32,424 bases of DNA from Chloroflexota bacterium (lineage in GTDB: Bacteria > Chloroflexota > Dehalococcoidia > GIF9 > UBA5629): assembly GCA_016865855.1 (NCBI GenBank), contig VGNX01000018.1, forward strand, positions 1 to 32,424, in the 5' to 3' direction. Below are positions 14,257 through 23,900 of this stretch, piece by piece. Under the pieces are notes generated by a model. It saw only the letters and a list, made by a program, of their open reading frames with translations. It searched no databases and had not been told where the DNA came from. A program made the position numbers and the translations under genes. Numbering within the stretch: the first letter of the stretch is position 1; each line of letters opens with the position of its first letter.

Positions 14257-14748
14257 TTATTTGGGCTTTATAAAGCTGTTTTCCAAAAGGTCGGCCAGGC
14301 CTTTGGTGTCATGCAGGGAAAACTGTCTGGTCTTGGTTTCCAGCGGCTCATCGGTAGCTATAGCTATGAGGTTGTTAGTGTGGCTGAGAGGTGGACCGGC
14401 TGTTCTACGATGAACCTCTAGCTTAGGCGCGCTGCTCTGCTTAAAACCTTCAGCAAGGATAATATCATAATCTTCACCGAAGAGACGGGCTATGTCGTTT
14501 AGGTCAGGCTCTTCAGTAACCGGCTTGATTAGCACAATCTGGTCTGGCGAAACGATGGCTGTAGCGTCACTGCCAGCTTGAATGTGACGCCAGCTATCCT
14601 TGTCTGGTTTATCGAAACTTAGCCTATGGGCGGAATGCTTGATGGTAGCTATGTGGTAACCCCTCGACTTTAGCTCTGAGATCAGCGCTTCTATAAGAGT
14701 GGTCTTGCCTGATTTTGATTTGCCTACAATTGATACTACGGGAGGCAT
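14257..14748 (-). CDS. mobB: Molybdopterin-guanine dinucleotide biosynthesis protein B
   Basis: MobB is a P-loop GTP-binding helper of MobA in attaching GMP to molybdopterin for bis-MGD enzymes such as formate dehydrogenases. The 163-residue protein begins with the Walker A stretch VGKSKSGKTTLIEAL, followed by the typical YHIATIKHSAHRL and SFDKPDKDSWRHIQAGSDAT segments, then DIILAEGFKQSSAPKLEVHR. It is full length. It lies between the IscU-like gene and the orphan HoxU-like gene on the same strand, which suggests a shared interest in molybdenum or iron-sulfur redox enzymes. No MobA or Mo-enzyme catalytic subunit is in the window. Confidence 0.9.
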   Translation of the reverse strand: MPPVVSIVGKSKSGKTTLIEALISELKSRGYHIATIKHSAHRLSFDKPDKDSWRHIQAGSDATAIVSPDQIVLIKPVTEEPDLNDIARLFGEDYDIILAEGFKQSSAPKLEVHRRTAGPPLSHTNNLIAIATDEPLETKTRQFSLHDTKGLADLLENSFIKPK

Positions 14749-14790
14749 TCAATTAAATTGCCATGGAAGCGAAGGTAAAGGCCTTTGGCT

Positions 14791-15240
14791 TCAGCATTTC
14801 CTGTAGGCCTTTTTCCATGGCTCCTTTCTAATGGCTATGTAATCTTGGACTGCCGCTTTGACGGCATTAGCGGCTAATAGGGCGCAGTGATGATTGCCCT
14901 CAGGCAGACCGCCCAAAGCTTCCAGGATAGCACTCTGATTAATAGCCAACGCCTGCGCCACATCCTCGCCCTTAATTATTTCTGTGGCCATGCTACCACA
15001 GGCGACGGTAGTGCTGCAGCCATCTGTCCAAAAAGTGGCATCTGCTATTCTGCCATCTTTCGCCTTAAGCCGTATTTCCATGGTCTCTCCGCAGGAGCTG
15101 GTTGCGGAACCAAAGCCATCGGGGTTCGGAATTTTACCCATATTTCTGGGACTCATGGCGTGGTCAATAACCGTTTCGGTATATACTTTCTTCATCGCTT
15201 CCATTATTTGTTTTTCTAACTCATCGAATTCATCGGTCAT
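14791..15240 (-). CDS. IscU/NifU-like iron-sulfur cluster scaffold
   Basis: The 149-residue protein assembles Fe-S clusters on three conserved cysteines: C50 (SSCGETMEI), C75 (TDGCSTTVA) and C119 (GNHHCALLAANAVKAA). DHAMSPRNMG near residue 30 is also typical. An additional C81 is present. The aspartate usually found two residues after the first cysteine is threonine here (CGET rather than CGD), a variation seen in NifU-like relatives that I cannot rank. AAGGAAA precedes the ATG. With seven or more clusters per hydrogenase complex encoded upstream on this strand, a scaffold fits the neighbourhood. No cysteine desulfurase gene is in the window. Confidence 0.88.
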   Translation of the reverse strand: MTDEFDELEKQIMEAMKKVYTETVIDHAMSPRNMGKIPNPDGFGSATSSCGETMEIRLKAKDGRIADATFWTDGCSTTVACGSMATEIIKGEDVAQALAINQSAILEALGGLPEGNHHCALLAANAVKAAVQDYIAIRKEPWKKAYRKC

Positions 15241-15279
15241 TATTCGTTTCCTTAAACAAAGATTATTCGGTAATTAACC

Positions 15280-15397
15280 TGTCATTCTGAACCCTTCACT
15301 ACTTGTCATTTTGAGGGAGCGAAGCGACCGAAGAATCTCGTTCAGGGTAAACTCCGCGAAGAATCTAGAGACCCTTCGCTGTCGCTCAGGGTGACAA
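15280..15397. repeat. Family B palindromic repeat, copy 8 (nested double)
   Basis: Two family B elements appear to be inserted one in the other: tgtcattctgaacccttcact, then tgtcattttgagggagcgaagcgaccgaagaatctcg, then gcgaagaatctagagacccttcgctgtcgctcagggtgaca. Confidence 0.72.
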
Positions 15398-15422
15398 ATA
15401 AAGCAATTTTTCTTACACATCC

Positions 15423-16436
15423 CTAAGATTGTTTTGTTTTAATGGGTAGTGCCTGGATAAAGTTCTGGCTGAGGCTATCAAATGTTTCTGAGCTATAGCG
15501 CTCGATTTTACCTTCGTCGCAAAGCTGAGCCAATTGAGGGTCGATGGGTATTTGGGCTAAAAGGGGAGCTCCAGCGATTTCTGCCATTTCCTTGCCTTTG
15601 CTCTTGCCAAACAACTCCAGCCTCTTCCCGCTATCAGGAAGTGTGAAATAGCTCATGTTCTCCACAACTCCCAGGATGGGGACATTCATTTGCTTAGCCA
15701 TTCTTATTGCCTTCTTTACTACCATTGTTGCCAGCTCCTGAGGGCTGAGCACTATGACAACTCCGGACACTGGCAGGGTCTGCATCACAGTCAGTGGTGC
15801 ATCGGCGGTGCCCGGTGGCAGGTCGACTATAAGATAATCGAGCTTGCCCCAGAGCACATCTTCCCAGAATTGTTGGATGACTTTGCTGATAATAGGCCCA
15901 CGCCAGATTACGGCATCGTCCTCGTGTTCCAGGAGAAGATTGATTGACATAATGCTGATGCCCAGTTTTGATAAAACCGGCAAGATGCCTGTTTCACTGC
16001 TGCCGGGCCGAACGCCGCTCAGGCCAAACATCTTGGGGATGCTGGGTCCGGTGACATCAGCATCAAGGATACCGACCTCTTTCCCCTGGCGGGCGAGGGC
16101 AATGCCAAGAAGCGCTGCCACTAGAGACTTACCTACACCGCCTTTGCCGCTCATTACGGCTACCACATAGTCGACATCGTTAACTTCTTTAGACGCGGCC
16201 TGGACGAAGTTGACATTCGCCTGGCTTACACCTGGCAATTGCTTGATAGTGTCACCAACTTTGGATTTTAGCCAGTCTTGAGCACTCGAGTTCAGGGCTG
16301 CAGAGACCAGGGTGATGTCAACTTTCTGGTCAGAAATAACGATTTCACGGACTAAGTTTAGCTTCACTAGGCTGCGCATAGCACTAGGAACTAGTACTTC
16401 CTCCAGGCTTTCTCTTACCTGCTGCTCAGTCACCAT
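15423..16436 (-). CDS. Mrp/ApbC-type P-loop ATPase lacking the CPxC motif
   Basis: The 337-residue protein joins an N-terminal MIP18/DUF59 domain (1-80) to a Mrp/Nbp35 ATPase with the deviant Walker A GKGGVGKS (97-104), DADVTGPSIPKM and VDLPPGTAD. Such proteins carry and transfer Fe-S clusters through a CPxC motif that normally follows ENMSYF. Here the equivalent positions are leucine and serine (L266, S269 in ENMSYFTLPDSG), so the canonical bridging cluster cannot form. It is otherwise full length. AAGGAG precedes the ATG. It lies between the Hox-type hydrogenase operon and the IscU-like gene. It may be a nucleotide-dependent helper with a changed role; that is inference. Confidence 0.9.
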   Translation of the reverse strand: MVTEQQVRESLEEVLVPSAMRSLVKLNLVREIVISDQKVDITLVSAALNSSAQDWLKSKVGDTIKQLPGVSQANVNFVQAASKEVNDVDYVVAVMSGKGGVGKSLVAALLGIALARQGKEVGILDADVTGPSIPKMFGLSGVRPGSSETGILPVLSKLGISIMSINLLLEHEDDAVIWRGPIISKVIQQFWEDVLWGKLDYLIVDLPPGTADAPLTVMQTLPVSGVVIVLSPQELATMVVKKAIRMAKQMNVPILGVVENMSYFTLPDSGKRLELFGKSKGKEMAEIAGAPLLAQIPIDPQLAQLCDEGKIERYSSETFDSLSQNFIQALPIKTKQS

Positions 16437-16877
16437 TAAATTTACTCCTTGATTTCTTTCGCTCTAGTGGTTACAGATGCTATTTCGTGTGCCTAAGTTG
16501 TCGTCTACATAGTCTAGGGCTGTCTTGCTCTTGACAGCTCCTAAAGTTTACTAATTTTGGTCGTCAGATTCAAAGGCAATCGCGTGATGGTTTCAGCGAA
16601 GATAGTTTTAATGACAAAGGTTGCTTGCCGTAAAGCCCGAGTTGAACAGGAGAAGCAAGGGACGTGACAGCAGATTATAGCCTCTTTCGGTTAGAAGCTT
16701 CGCTGCTTCTGCTATTCTCTATTTGCCCTGTCGGACATCTCGCATTCGACTGCTTTGCGGTCTGCTTATCGTTCTCATTATACAGCTTTCTAATGGTGAC
16801 AGGTATGCGAATGATGGTCTCATCATTAATACGGCTAGGCCAGAGTGCTTTCACTGGCATGTTCAGTAACGATGAGC
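16437..16877. other. Intergenic stretch downstream of the large-subunit gene
   Basis: No convincing gene occupies these 441 bases. On the minus strand, about 50 bases after the hydrogenase large-subunit stop, there is a perfect 7-4-7 hairpin (16810-16827, aatgatg and catcatt), without a T-run. A weaker 6-base-arm hairpin lies at 16693-16710. A 61-codon open frame begins 17 bases after the hydrogenase stop but shows no family resemblance or ribosome binding site. Confidence 0.45.
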
Positions 16878-18344
16878 CTACCTTGCTATTTCTTGCATTA
16901 CGTCACCATCGGCCGAGACGACTTGAATGCGGAATGGCATTTGACCTAAAGCATGTGTCGAACAGGAAAGACAAGGGTCATAGCAGCGAATGGCGACCTC
17001 GACTCGATTAAGGATTCCTTCGGTGATTTTATTATTCTTTATGTATTCTTTAGCTACCGTGTATACTGCCTTGTTCATAGCCGCATTATTGTTGCCGGTA
17101 GCTACGATCAGGTTCACCTTAGTTATCTTCCCGGTATCATCCACCCAGTAGTGATGGAATAGAGTCCCTCTCGGGGCTTCAATGACACCAACGCCCTGCT
17201 CATTGTACCTATTTGATGTAACTATGAGGTCGGTCGAGCATATATCTCTGTCCTCTAAAAGTTGTTTGGTTCGTTCAATTGCATAAAGTAACTCTATGAG
17301 GCGGGCATAATGATAATATAATGAACCTTCTACTACGCCATTCTTGCCCAGTTTCTTGAAATTCTTGAGTTCAGCATTGGCTCGATGAGTGGATATCCCG
17401 TCGCATACATTGAGTCGGCCGAGTGGTCCAGCCCGGTAAATCCCGGCCGGATAGCCCAGCTTCTTATAAAACGGGAACTTTAGGTAAGACCAATCCTCCA
17501 CATGTTCCCTGATAATATCAAGATAATTGGAAGGATCGAACTGGTCTTCAAGGACTTTGCCCTTTGAGTCGATCAGCCTCAATTTGCCATCGTATAACTC
17601 GAGATTGTTGTTTTTGTCCACCAGTCCGAGATAGCCTGTTGGGAAGCTAGCGCAGGTACATACAAAGTCATTGTGTTGGTCATAGTATTGTTTAATTATA
17701 TTGAGGGCAATTTCGGTATCGGCGGTAGCCCAATCTATCTGCTTAAGAAAGTGGTCGCGGTCAATGGTGGATAAGGGTGTGTTCATTCCACCGGGTATGG
17801 CACCGTTGGGGTGAACTTTTTTACCTCCCAGACTTTGGATGATTGTCTGCCCGAAGCTGCGAAGTTTTACGCCTTTCGTGGCAAGTTCCGGGTTCTCAGC
17901 AATTAACCCGATTACGTTTCTTTTTGCCGGGTCAGCATCCATACCCAATAGCAGATCAGGGCTGGCTAAATGGAAGAAGTGGAGGGCATGAGACTGAATA
18001 AATTGCCCCATGTGCATCAATTCACGTAATAATTTAGCCGGGCGAGTTAGTTCAACTCCTAAAATCGCGTCGCAGGCCTTGGCTGCACCGAGATGATGGC
18101 TTACCGGGCAGATTCCGCAGATCCTGGGCGTGATAGCTGGCATCTCCCAGAGCACCCTGCCTTCGCAGAACTTCTCGAAGCCCCGAAACTGCGTTACATT
18201 AAATTTAGCATCTGCTACGTTGCCTGCTTCATCCAGTTGGATAGTTACCTTGCCATGTCCTTCAATCCGGCTGACTGGATTTATCTCGATTGTTCTTTTG
18301 GCTTCGGAAACTGTCTCATTAACTTTTTTGACTTCAGAAACCAT
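16878..18344 (-). CDS. hoxH: [NiFe]-hydrogenase large subunit, HoxH-like (group 3)
   Basis: This 488-residue subunit carries the NiFe(CN)2CO active site. The L1 motif is intact (R74, C76, C79, H83 in [11 protein letters not shown]), and so is L2 (C458 and C461 in DPCLSCSTH). The family start [11 protein letters not shown] is present. A tail of 24 residues follows the L2 histidine; large subunits of this type are trimmed there by a maturation protease, which is not encoded nearby. HoxH-like motifs together with NuoE/F/G-like partners place it among bidirectional, NAD(P)-linked group 3 enzymes (3d or close). The ATG at 18342-18344 follows AGAGGTGA at good distance; the TTG five codons upstream overlaps that site and is unlikely. 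It is the last gene of the operon. Confidence 0.93.
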   Translation of the reverse strand: MVSEVKKVNETVSEAKRTIEINPVSRIEGHGKVTIQLDEAGNVADAKFNVTQFRGFEKFCEGRVLWEMPAITPRICGICPVSHHLGAAKACDAILGVELTRPAKLLRELMHMGQFIQSHALHFFHLASPDLLLGMDADPAKRNVIGLIAENPELATKGVKLRSFGQTIIQSLGGKKVHPNGAIPGGMNTPLSTIDRDHFLKQIDWATADTEIALNIIKQYYDQHNDFVCTCASFPTGYLGLVDKNNNLELYDGKLRLIDSKGKVLEDQFDPSNYLDIIREHVEDWSYLKFPFYKKLGYPAGIYRAGPLGRLNVCDGISTHRANAELKNFKKLGKNGVVEGSLYYHYARLIELLYAIERTKQLLEDRDICSTDLIVTSNRYNEQGVGVIEAPRGTLFHHYWVDDTGKITKVNLIVATGNNNAAMNKAVYTVAKEYIKNNKITEGILNRVEVAIRCYDPCLSCSTHALGQMPFRIQVVSADGDVMQEIAR

Positions 18345-18361
18345 CGCTTCACCTCTCAAAT

Positions 18362-18898
18362 TTAATCAAAGCGCATCATTTCGCTGGGCAAAACTGGTAT
18401 CCTACCTGCCAGGAGTTCATTTAAGGCATATAGGATAGCTTTAGGTTCTGGGGGACAGCCAGGAACAAAGCAGTCCACTTTTACCACATGATTTACCGGT
18501 TTTACCTTGTCTAGAAGTGCAGGGACGCCCGGCGGGCCGGGTATCTTGCCCTCGTAAGTACTCTCGGTCTCGATATAGCCACGCTTGAGGACCTCTTCTT
18601 TGTCAAAACTACTGCGCATAGCGCACACGCCACCAAAGCAAGCACAATCACCCCATGCCATCAGAATCTTACAGTTGGCTCTTAGATGCTTGAGGGTCTC
18701 CTCCTCTTCAGTATTACCAACAGAGCCTTCTACTATACCAACGTCTACCGGTTGGAACTCCTTTATATCGGTTATAGGAGTCCTGGTGAATTCAACTACA
18801 TTAGCTAAATCAATTATCGCTTCATCGATGTCTAAAAATGACATGTGGCAGCCAGCGCAGCCTTCCAACCAGACCGTAGCTACTTTAACTTTTGCCAT
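18362..18898 (-). CDS. hoxY: [NiFe]-hydrogenase small subunit, HoxY-like
   Basis: The 178-residue protein is the short type of small subunit, which holds only the proximal [4Fe-4S] cluster next to the NiFe site. Ligands are C14 and C17 ([10 protein letters not shown]), C85 or C87 (WGDCACFGG) and C148 (PGCPPEPK). There is no Tat signal and no medial or distal cluster domain, so the enzyme is soluble and cytoplasmic. It is preceded by the NuoG-like gene (33-base gap) and followed by the large-subunit gene, the usual Hox order. Confidence 0.93.
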   Translation of the reverse strand: MAKVKVATVWLEGCAGCHMSFLDIDEAIIDLANVVEFTRTPITDIKEFQPVDVGIVEGSVGNTEEEETLKHLRANCKILMAWGDCACFGGVCAMRSSFDKEEVLKRGYIETESTYEGKIPGPPGVPALLDKVKPVNHVVKVDCFVPGCPPEPKAILYALNELLAGRIPVLPSEMMRFD

Positions 18899-18931
18899 AC
18901 GATAAACTCCTTACCTTTAATGCTATAATTA

Positions 18932-20923
18932 CTACTTTTTGAAGTGTTTTGAAATTTCGTTGATTGTCTCCCGGTCCGCTCTAATACCTTCGGGTGGCCT
19001 GATTAGACGCGATACAGATTTGGCCGTACCATCCAGAGTGGTGTAATTCCCACTTATCTCTGTCCAAGTTGGTGATGGCAAAACGACATTGGCTTTTTGG
19101 ACTAAGGGTGACAGATAGCTGGACTGAACCACCATGAATTCTATTCCTTTGGGAAGCCCCTGCAATTCATGTGTCTCAACATAGTCATCAGCCAATAGTA
19201 GATATAAGGCCTTTACACCGTTTTGCGCCAAGTTATCTATGACAGACTCAGAAGCATTGGCTATTCCCATATCCCAGGCTCCACGGCTATTTCCCTTAGG
19301 CTTTAGAGATATGATTCTTGGCCTTCCACCGCTTTGGCTTCCAGAAATAGCCGCTAGGTTAAGGAGGGCTGTTATCAGCCCTGGATTTCGCTGTTGCAGA
19401 ATGCCTTCACCGTAGATGACCACACTGTGCTGGGATTTGCCGAGCATCTCAGCGGCGTCAGAAAGCTCATCATGGTTGATTCCAGCTTCTTCAGCGCCTC
19501 GCTTAACATTGACATCATTAAGTGAAGCGGCAGTTTTCTTCGTCTGGGCAGAATCCTTAACGAAACGGTTGTCGATAATAGCCTTGGTTAGGCTTTTGAT
19601 AGCTAGAGTCTCCTTGCCTTTTTTTGGTTTCAACCATACTGTCGTGTAATAAGAGAAGGCATTTTGTATCGGGTCGAGAACGATGAGCTTTGCCTTGTTC
19701 TGCCTTACTGCCCGAACGATGTAAGACCCAGCTACAGGATGGCTTTCAAACGGGTTGGCCCCCGCCAAGAGCACGCAATCAGCTTTTAGAATCTCTTCTA
19801 ATGGTGCTTCGGCGCTTAAATCTGCCTTATCCTGGAAATTGCTTATGCCCTTAATAACAGCCCTGTAATCGTCTCCGTCAAGGCTATCGATGAGCTTACT
19901 ACCGACCGTGCCAGTAATAAATTCCTTGAATGCTTTCAGTGCCTCGCTGCTGGCTTGGCTTGAAGCCACCCCGGCTATGCTGCTGCTACCGTGGCGTGCT
20001 TTCAACTCACTAAGCTTCTTGGCTACTGTGTCTACAGCTTTGCTTAAGGAGCAAGGTTCAATCTTACCGCGGGCATTTCGCACCAGCGGCGTCTTAATTC
20101 GGACATGCGCTTGATTTAAGGAGGCGAATCGTCCTTTGTAGCAGAGTAATCCTTGGTGCTTGATAAGGTCAGGGCTGTCTATTCTTACCAACATGTTATT
20201 CTTGACAAACGCTTTAATCTCGCAACCGATGCCACATATCGGGCAGACGCTGATTTGCTCCTCGGATTCTGGACGTTTGCCCTTGTAGGCACTGCCCTTA
20301 GAGAAAATTGACCCTGTAGGACAGGCTTGAAAACAAGCTCCGCATGATATACAGGATGATTCTCCCAGAGGTTGATTAAGATCAGCGACTACCATGTCTT
20401 TCCAGCCACGGTAGCCGAAATCGAGCGTATGAACACCTACAATTTCATCGCATGTTCTGATACACCTGCCACATAAAATGCAGCGATTGTGGTCAATGAC
20501 TAGATAATCGTTTACTGAGTCAACTGATAGAGCAGGCCAGGAGTATGGATAGCGTGTATTATCCATTTGATACCGATAAGCTAGTTTCTGCAATTCACAG
20601 TCACCGCTAGCTACACATTGAGCACAGAGATGGTTGCGTTCGGTGAACATCAGTTCCAAAATCAGCCGGCGATATTTCTCCAGTTTTTCATTTTGGGTCT
20701 GTACAACCAAACCATCCCGCGCTGGATAGGTACAGGCTGGCACAGGTCGCCTTTCCCTCTCGATTTCGACTACGCACATGCGGCAAGCACCGACATCGCT
20801 CAGTCCTTCGAGGTGGCAAAGCGTTGGCAAGTCAATACCGTTAGCTTGACATACGGCAAGAACAGTATCGCCTTCCTTTCCCTTAACCTGTTTACCGTTG
20901 ATTGTCAAAGTTATCTCTTTCAT
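18932..20923 (-). CDS. NuoG-like iron-sulfur subunit with non-catalytic molybdopterin-oxidoreductase domain
   Basis: This 663-residue electron-wiring subunit contains a [2Fe-2S] domain (C36, C47, C50, C64), a HoxU-like His-Cys3 site (H98, C100, C103, C109), two [4Fe-4S] sites (C148/151/154/158 and C191/194/197/201), then a fourth [4Fe-4S] site at the head of a molybdopterin-oxidoreductase domain (C227, C230, C234, C261). The rest (to 663) is that domain. Where formate dehydrogenases have the catalytic Sec or Cys, about 90-100 residues further, this protein reads SLDGDDYRAV, so it should not oxidise formate. Canonical HoxU stops before this domain; NuoG of complex I keeps it. The stop of the NuoF-GltD gene is three bases upstream, so translation is coupled. 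Confidence 0.9.
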   Translation of the reverse strand: MKEITLTINGKQVKGKEGDTVLAVCQANGIDLPTLCHLEGLSDVGACRMCVVEIERERRPVPACTYPARDGLVVQTQNEKLEKYRRLILELMFTERNHLCAQCVASGDCELQKLAYRYQMDNTRYPYSWPALSVDSVNDYLVIDHNRCILCGRCIRTCDEIVGVHTLDFGYRGWKDMVVADLNQPLGESSCISCGACFQACPTGSIFSKGSAYKGKRPESEEQISVCPICGIGCEIKAFVKNNMLVRIDSPDLIKHQGLLCYKGRFASLNQAHVRIKTPLVRNARGKIEPCSLSKAVDTVAKKLSELKARHGSSSIAGVASSQASSEALKAFKEFITGTVGSKLIDSLDGDDYRAVIKGISNFQDKADLSAEAPLEEILKADCVLLAGANPFESHPVAGSYIVRAVRQNKAKLIVLDPIQNAFSYYTTVWLKPKKGKETLAIKSLTKAIIDNRFVKDSAQTKKTAASLNDVNVKRGAEEAGINHDELSDAAEMLGKSQHSVVIYGEGILQQRNPGLITALLNLAAISGSQSGGRPRIISLKPKGNSRGAWDMGIANASESVIDNLAQNGVKALYLLLADDYVETHELQGLPKGIEFMVVQSSYLSPLVQKANVVLPSPTWTEISGNYTTLDGTAKSVSRLIRPPEGIRADRETINEISKHFKK

Positions 20924-20926
20924 CGC

Positions 20927-23900
20927 TTATTCTCCTACCTCAAGATCACATCTAAGACAGCGGCTACCTTCGGTTTTAGCTTCTTTCGAACTATAGGGCA
21001 AGACTATCTCTTTGAAAGAAGCTTTTCTATCAGCGCTGCGGACCTCCGCAATTGCAACCCTGGGCCTTTCTTTCAGTTCCTCCTCAGTAGGAGCCACGGG
21101 GGGAATAGCTATAGGCTCGTAACCGTTGCGCTCTACTAATGGTGAGAGTTTCTCTCCCCGGAGATATCTTTTGATAGAGGAGGCTGCCCTCTGTCCGGCG
21201 GCAATTGCTTGGATTACTGTTGCTGCACCCGTCACTGCATCTCCTCCTGCGAAAACGCCTTCACGATTCGTGGCAAGGGTTCTGTGGTCAGCTACTATGG
21301 TTCCACCCTTTGCCACACCGATACCGTCTCCACCTAAAAAGGAAGTATCCGGTCTTTGGCCTGTAGCTTCAATAACTGTATCGGCATTCATTGTATATTC
21401 AGACCCTTTGATTGGGTAAGGAGTCTTTCTTCCGCTTGTCTCAAATTCCTTCAGTTCCATGCGGATACATTCGAGTCCCGTGACTGTGTCATTATTCCCC
21501 AGAACCTTAGTAGGGGCCGTCAGACAATGGATGTGAATACCTTCCTCCTCAGCAGCTGCTATCTCCTCTGCCAGTGCCGGCATGTCCCTCTTTTCTCGCC
21601 GATAAAGAATGTGAACCTCTTTGGCACCTTCTCTCAGAGCTACCCGAGCTGCGTCAATGGCAGAGTTACCACCGCCAACGACAGCCACTTTCTGCCCCAC
21701 CTTTATTTTCTTTCCCAGACTTGTCTCTCTCAAGAAGTCAATAGCGTCGAAGACTCCTATTAGGTCTTCGCCCGGTATCTTCATTTTATCTCCCTTGTGG
21801 GCACCTGTAGCAATGAATACAGCTTGATATTTATTGTCTTTCAGCAGGGATTCGATGTCGTCTACCCGTATGTTCAATTTTATGTCTACCCCGAGCTTTT
21901 CGATAATATTAATCTCTTTTTTGAGGAGGTCTTTGGGTAGCCGGTACTCAGGGATACCAACGGCTAACATACCTCCGGCTACAGGTAGAGCTTCAAATAT
22001 TGTAACTTGATACCCTTCGTGGGCAAGGTCCCAAGCAGCTGACAAACCTGCCGGCCCTGCGCCAACAATGGCTATCTTATCTTTTTTTCGTTCTTTTATC
22101 TGTGGAGTATATTCAAATCCGTGCTCAAAGGCGTAATCGGCAGCAAACCTGTGGAGATGTCTGATTGCTATTGGCTCATCCACTTGCTGGCGACGACACT
22201 TGCTCTCGCAAGGGTGCGGGCATACCCGTCCAACACTTAGGGGTAAGGGAAGCCGTTGCATAATCACGCGGCAAGCCTGTTCGAAATTATTCTCTTTGAT
22301 AAGAGCAATATAACCTGGAGCATCGAGTCCCACAGGGCAGGTACCCTGACAAGGAGCCCTAAATAGAGCCTGGCAGACTACAGCCGGGCACTTTTTGTCT
22401 ATTATATGAGCTTCGTACTCATCCCTAAAATGGCGTAGTGTGGTTAGAACTGGATTGGGTGCTGTTTGTCCCAGGCCACAGATAGAAGCAGAACCAACCA
22501 TTTCAGCTAGTTCCTCTAGTGTGGCGAGGCCTTCCATGGTGCCTTTGCCACCTGCGATCTCAGTTAGAAGCTCTAGCATCTTTGGAATCCCTGCCCGGCA
22601 GGGGGTGCATTTACCACAGGACTCGTCCCTGGTGAACTGTAAAAAGAATTTGGCCACGTCGACCATGCAGTTATCCTCATCCATGACTACAAGCCCACCC
22701 GAGCCCATAATTGCCCCGAGGGCAGTGACAGCTTCATAATCAACGGGGGTGTTAATGTGTTCAACAGGAATAACACCACCGGATGGTCCACCTATCTGCA
22801 CCGCCTTGAATTTCTTACCCTCAGGGATGCCACCGCCGATGTCGAAAACAATCTTCCCTAGGCTAGTGCCCAATGGAACTTCAACTAACCCGGTGTTGTT
22901 TACCTTTCCCACCAAACACAGTGTCTTTGTGCCCTTGCTTCTTTCGGTGCCGACGCTTCCGAACCATTCGGCCCCTTTCCAGATTATCTGAGGGATGTTT
23001 GACCAGGTCTCTACATTGTTGAGCGTAGTTGGCTTACCGAAAAGTCCTTTGTTGGCTGGAAATGGTGGCCGCTGGCGTGGGTTTCCTCGTTTCCCTTCGA
23101 TTGAGATTAAAAGGGCGGTCTCCTCGCCGCAAACGAAGGCACCAGCGCCTGGGAATATATCCAGATCGAATTGAAAGCCAGTACCCAGTATGTTTTTCCC
23201 CAGAAGGCCGTATTCTCGAGCCTTGGTTATAGCATGATTCAATGTCTCGATAGCAAGAGGGTATTCAGCACGGACATACGCATAGCCTTGACTTACATTG
23301 CCTATGGCATAGGCTCCTATTGCCATTCCTTCAATTATTGAGTGTGGATTTCCTTCTAGAACGGCACGGTTCATGTAAGCACCCGGGTCCCCTTCATCAC
23401 CATTGCAAACAACGTATTTTTCATCGCCCGGTGCACTGCGAACAAATGACCACTTTGTGGCTGTGGGAAAGCCCGCTCCTCCACGCCCTCTTAAGGCAGC
23501 TCGCCCAACTTCTTCGATAACTTCGTCTGGCTTCATCCGGGTCAAGGCCTTAGCCAGGGCTTGATAGCCATCTCTGGCAATGTATTCCTCTATGTTCATC
23601 GGGTCGAGGTCTTGGTTATGCATTATCCTTATCTCTTGTAGCTTGAGCAACGGAGCATCAGTGTCCAGCTTCCATTCTTCCACCACCTTATTTCGAACAA
23701 GATGTTGCTCAATAATCTTCGGGACTTTGTCCTCAGTGAGGTCGTAATATGTAGTTTTCCCATTTGTAGGATGGACGACTGTGACTACTGGCTCTCGATC
23801 ACACAAACCGATGCATGCTGCTTTTAGCACGGTGACGTCTGATAATTTGCGGCTTTTCACCCCCCGTTGAAAAGCTTCAAGGATCTTGTTGGCTCCTGAA

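Noticed and set aside
14761-14820. Terminator between the IscU-like gene and mobB
   Set aside because: ccatggaa/ttccatgg and aaaggcc/ggccttt inverted repeats are there, but the left arms fall inside coding sequence and no T-run follows on the transcribed strand.
16675-16860. 61-codon frame just downstream of the HoxH-like gene
   Set aside because: It has no ribosome binding site, its composition is unlike a folded protein, it has no family resemblance, and it covers two hairpins.
18932-20923. Formate dehydrogenase catalytic subunit
   Set aside because: The molybdopterin-oxidoreductase domain is present, but no Sec (in-frame TGA) or Cys occurs at the catalytic position; NuoG-like is the better call.
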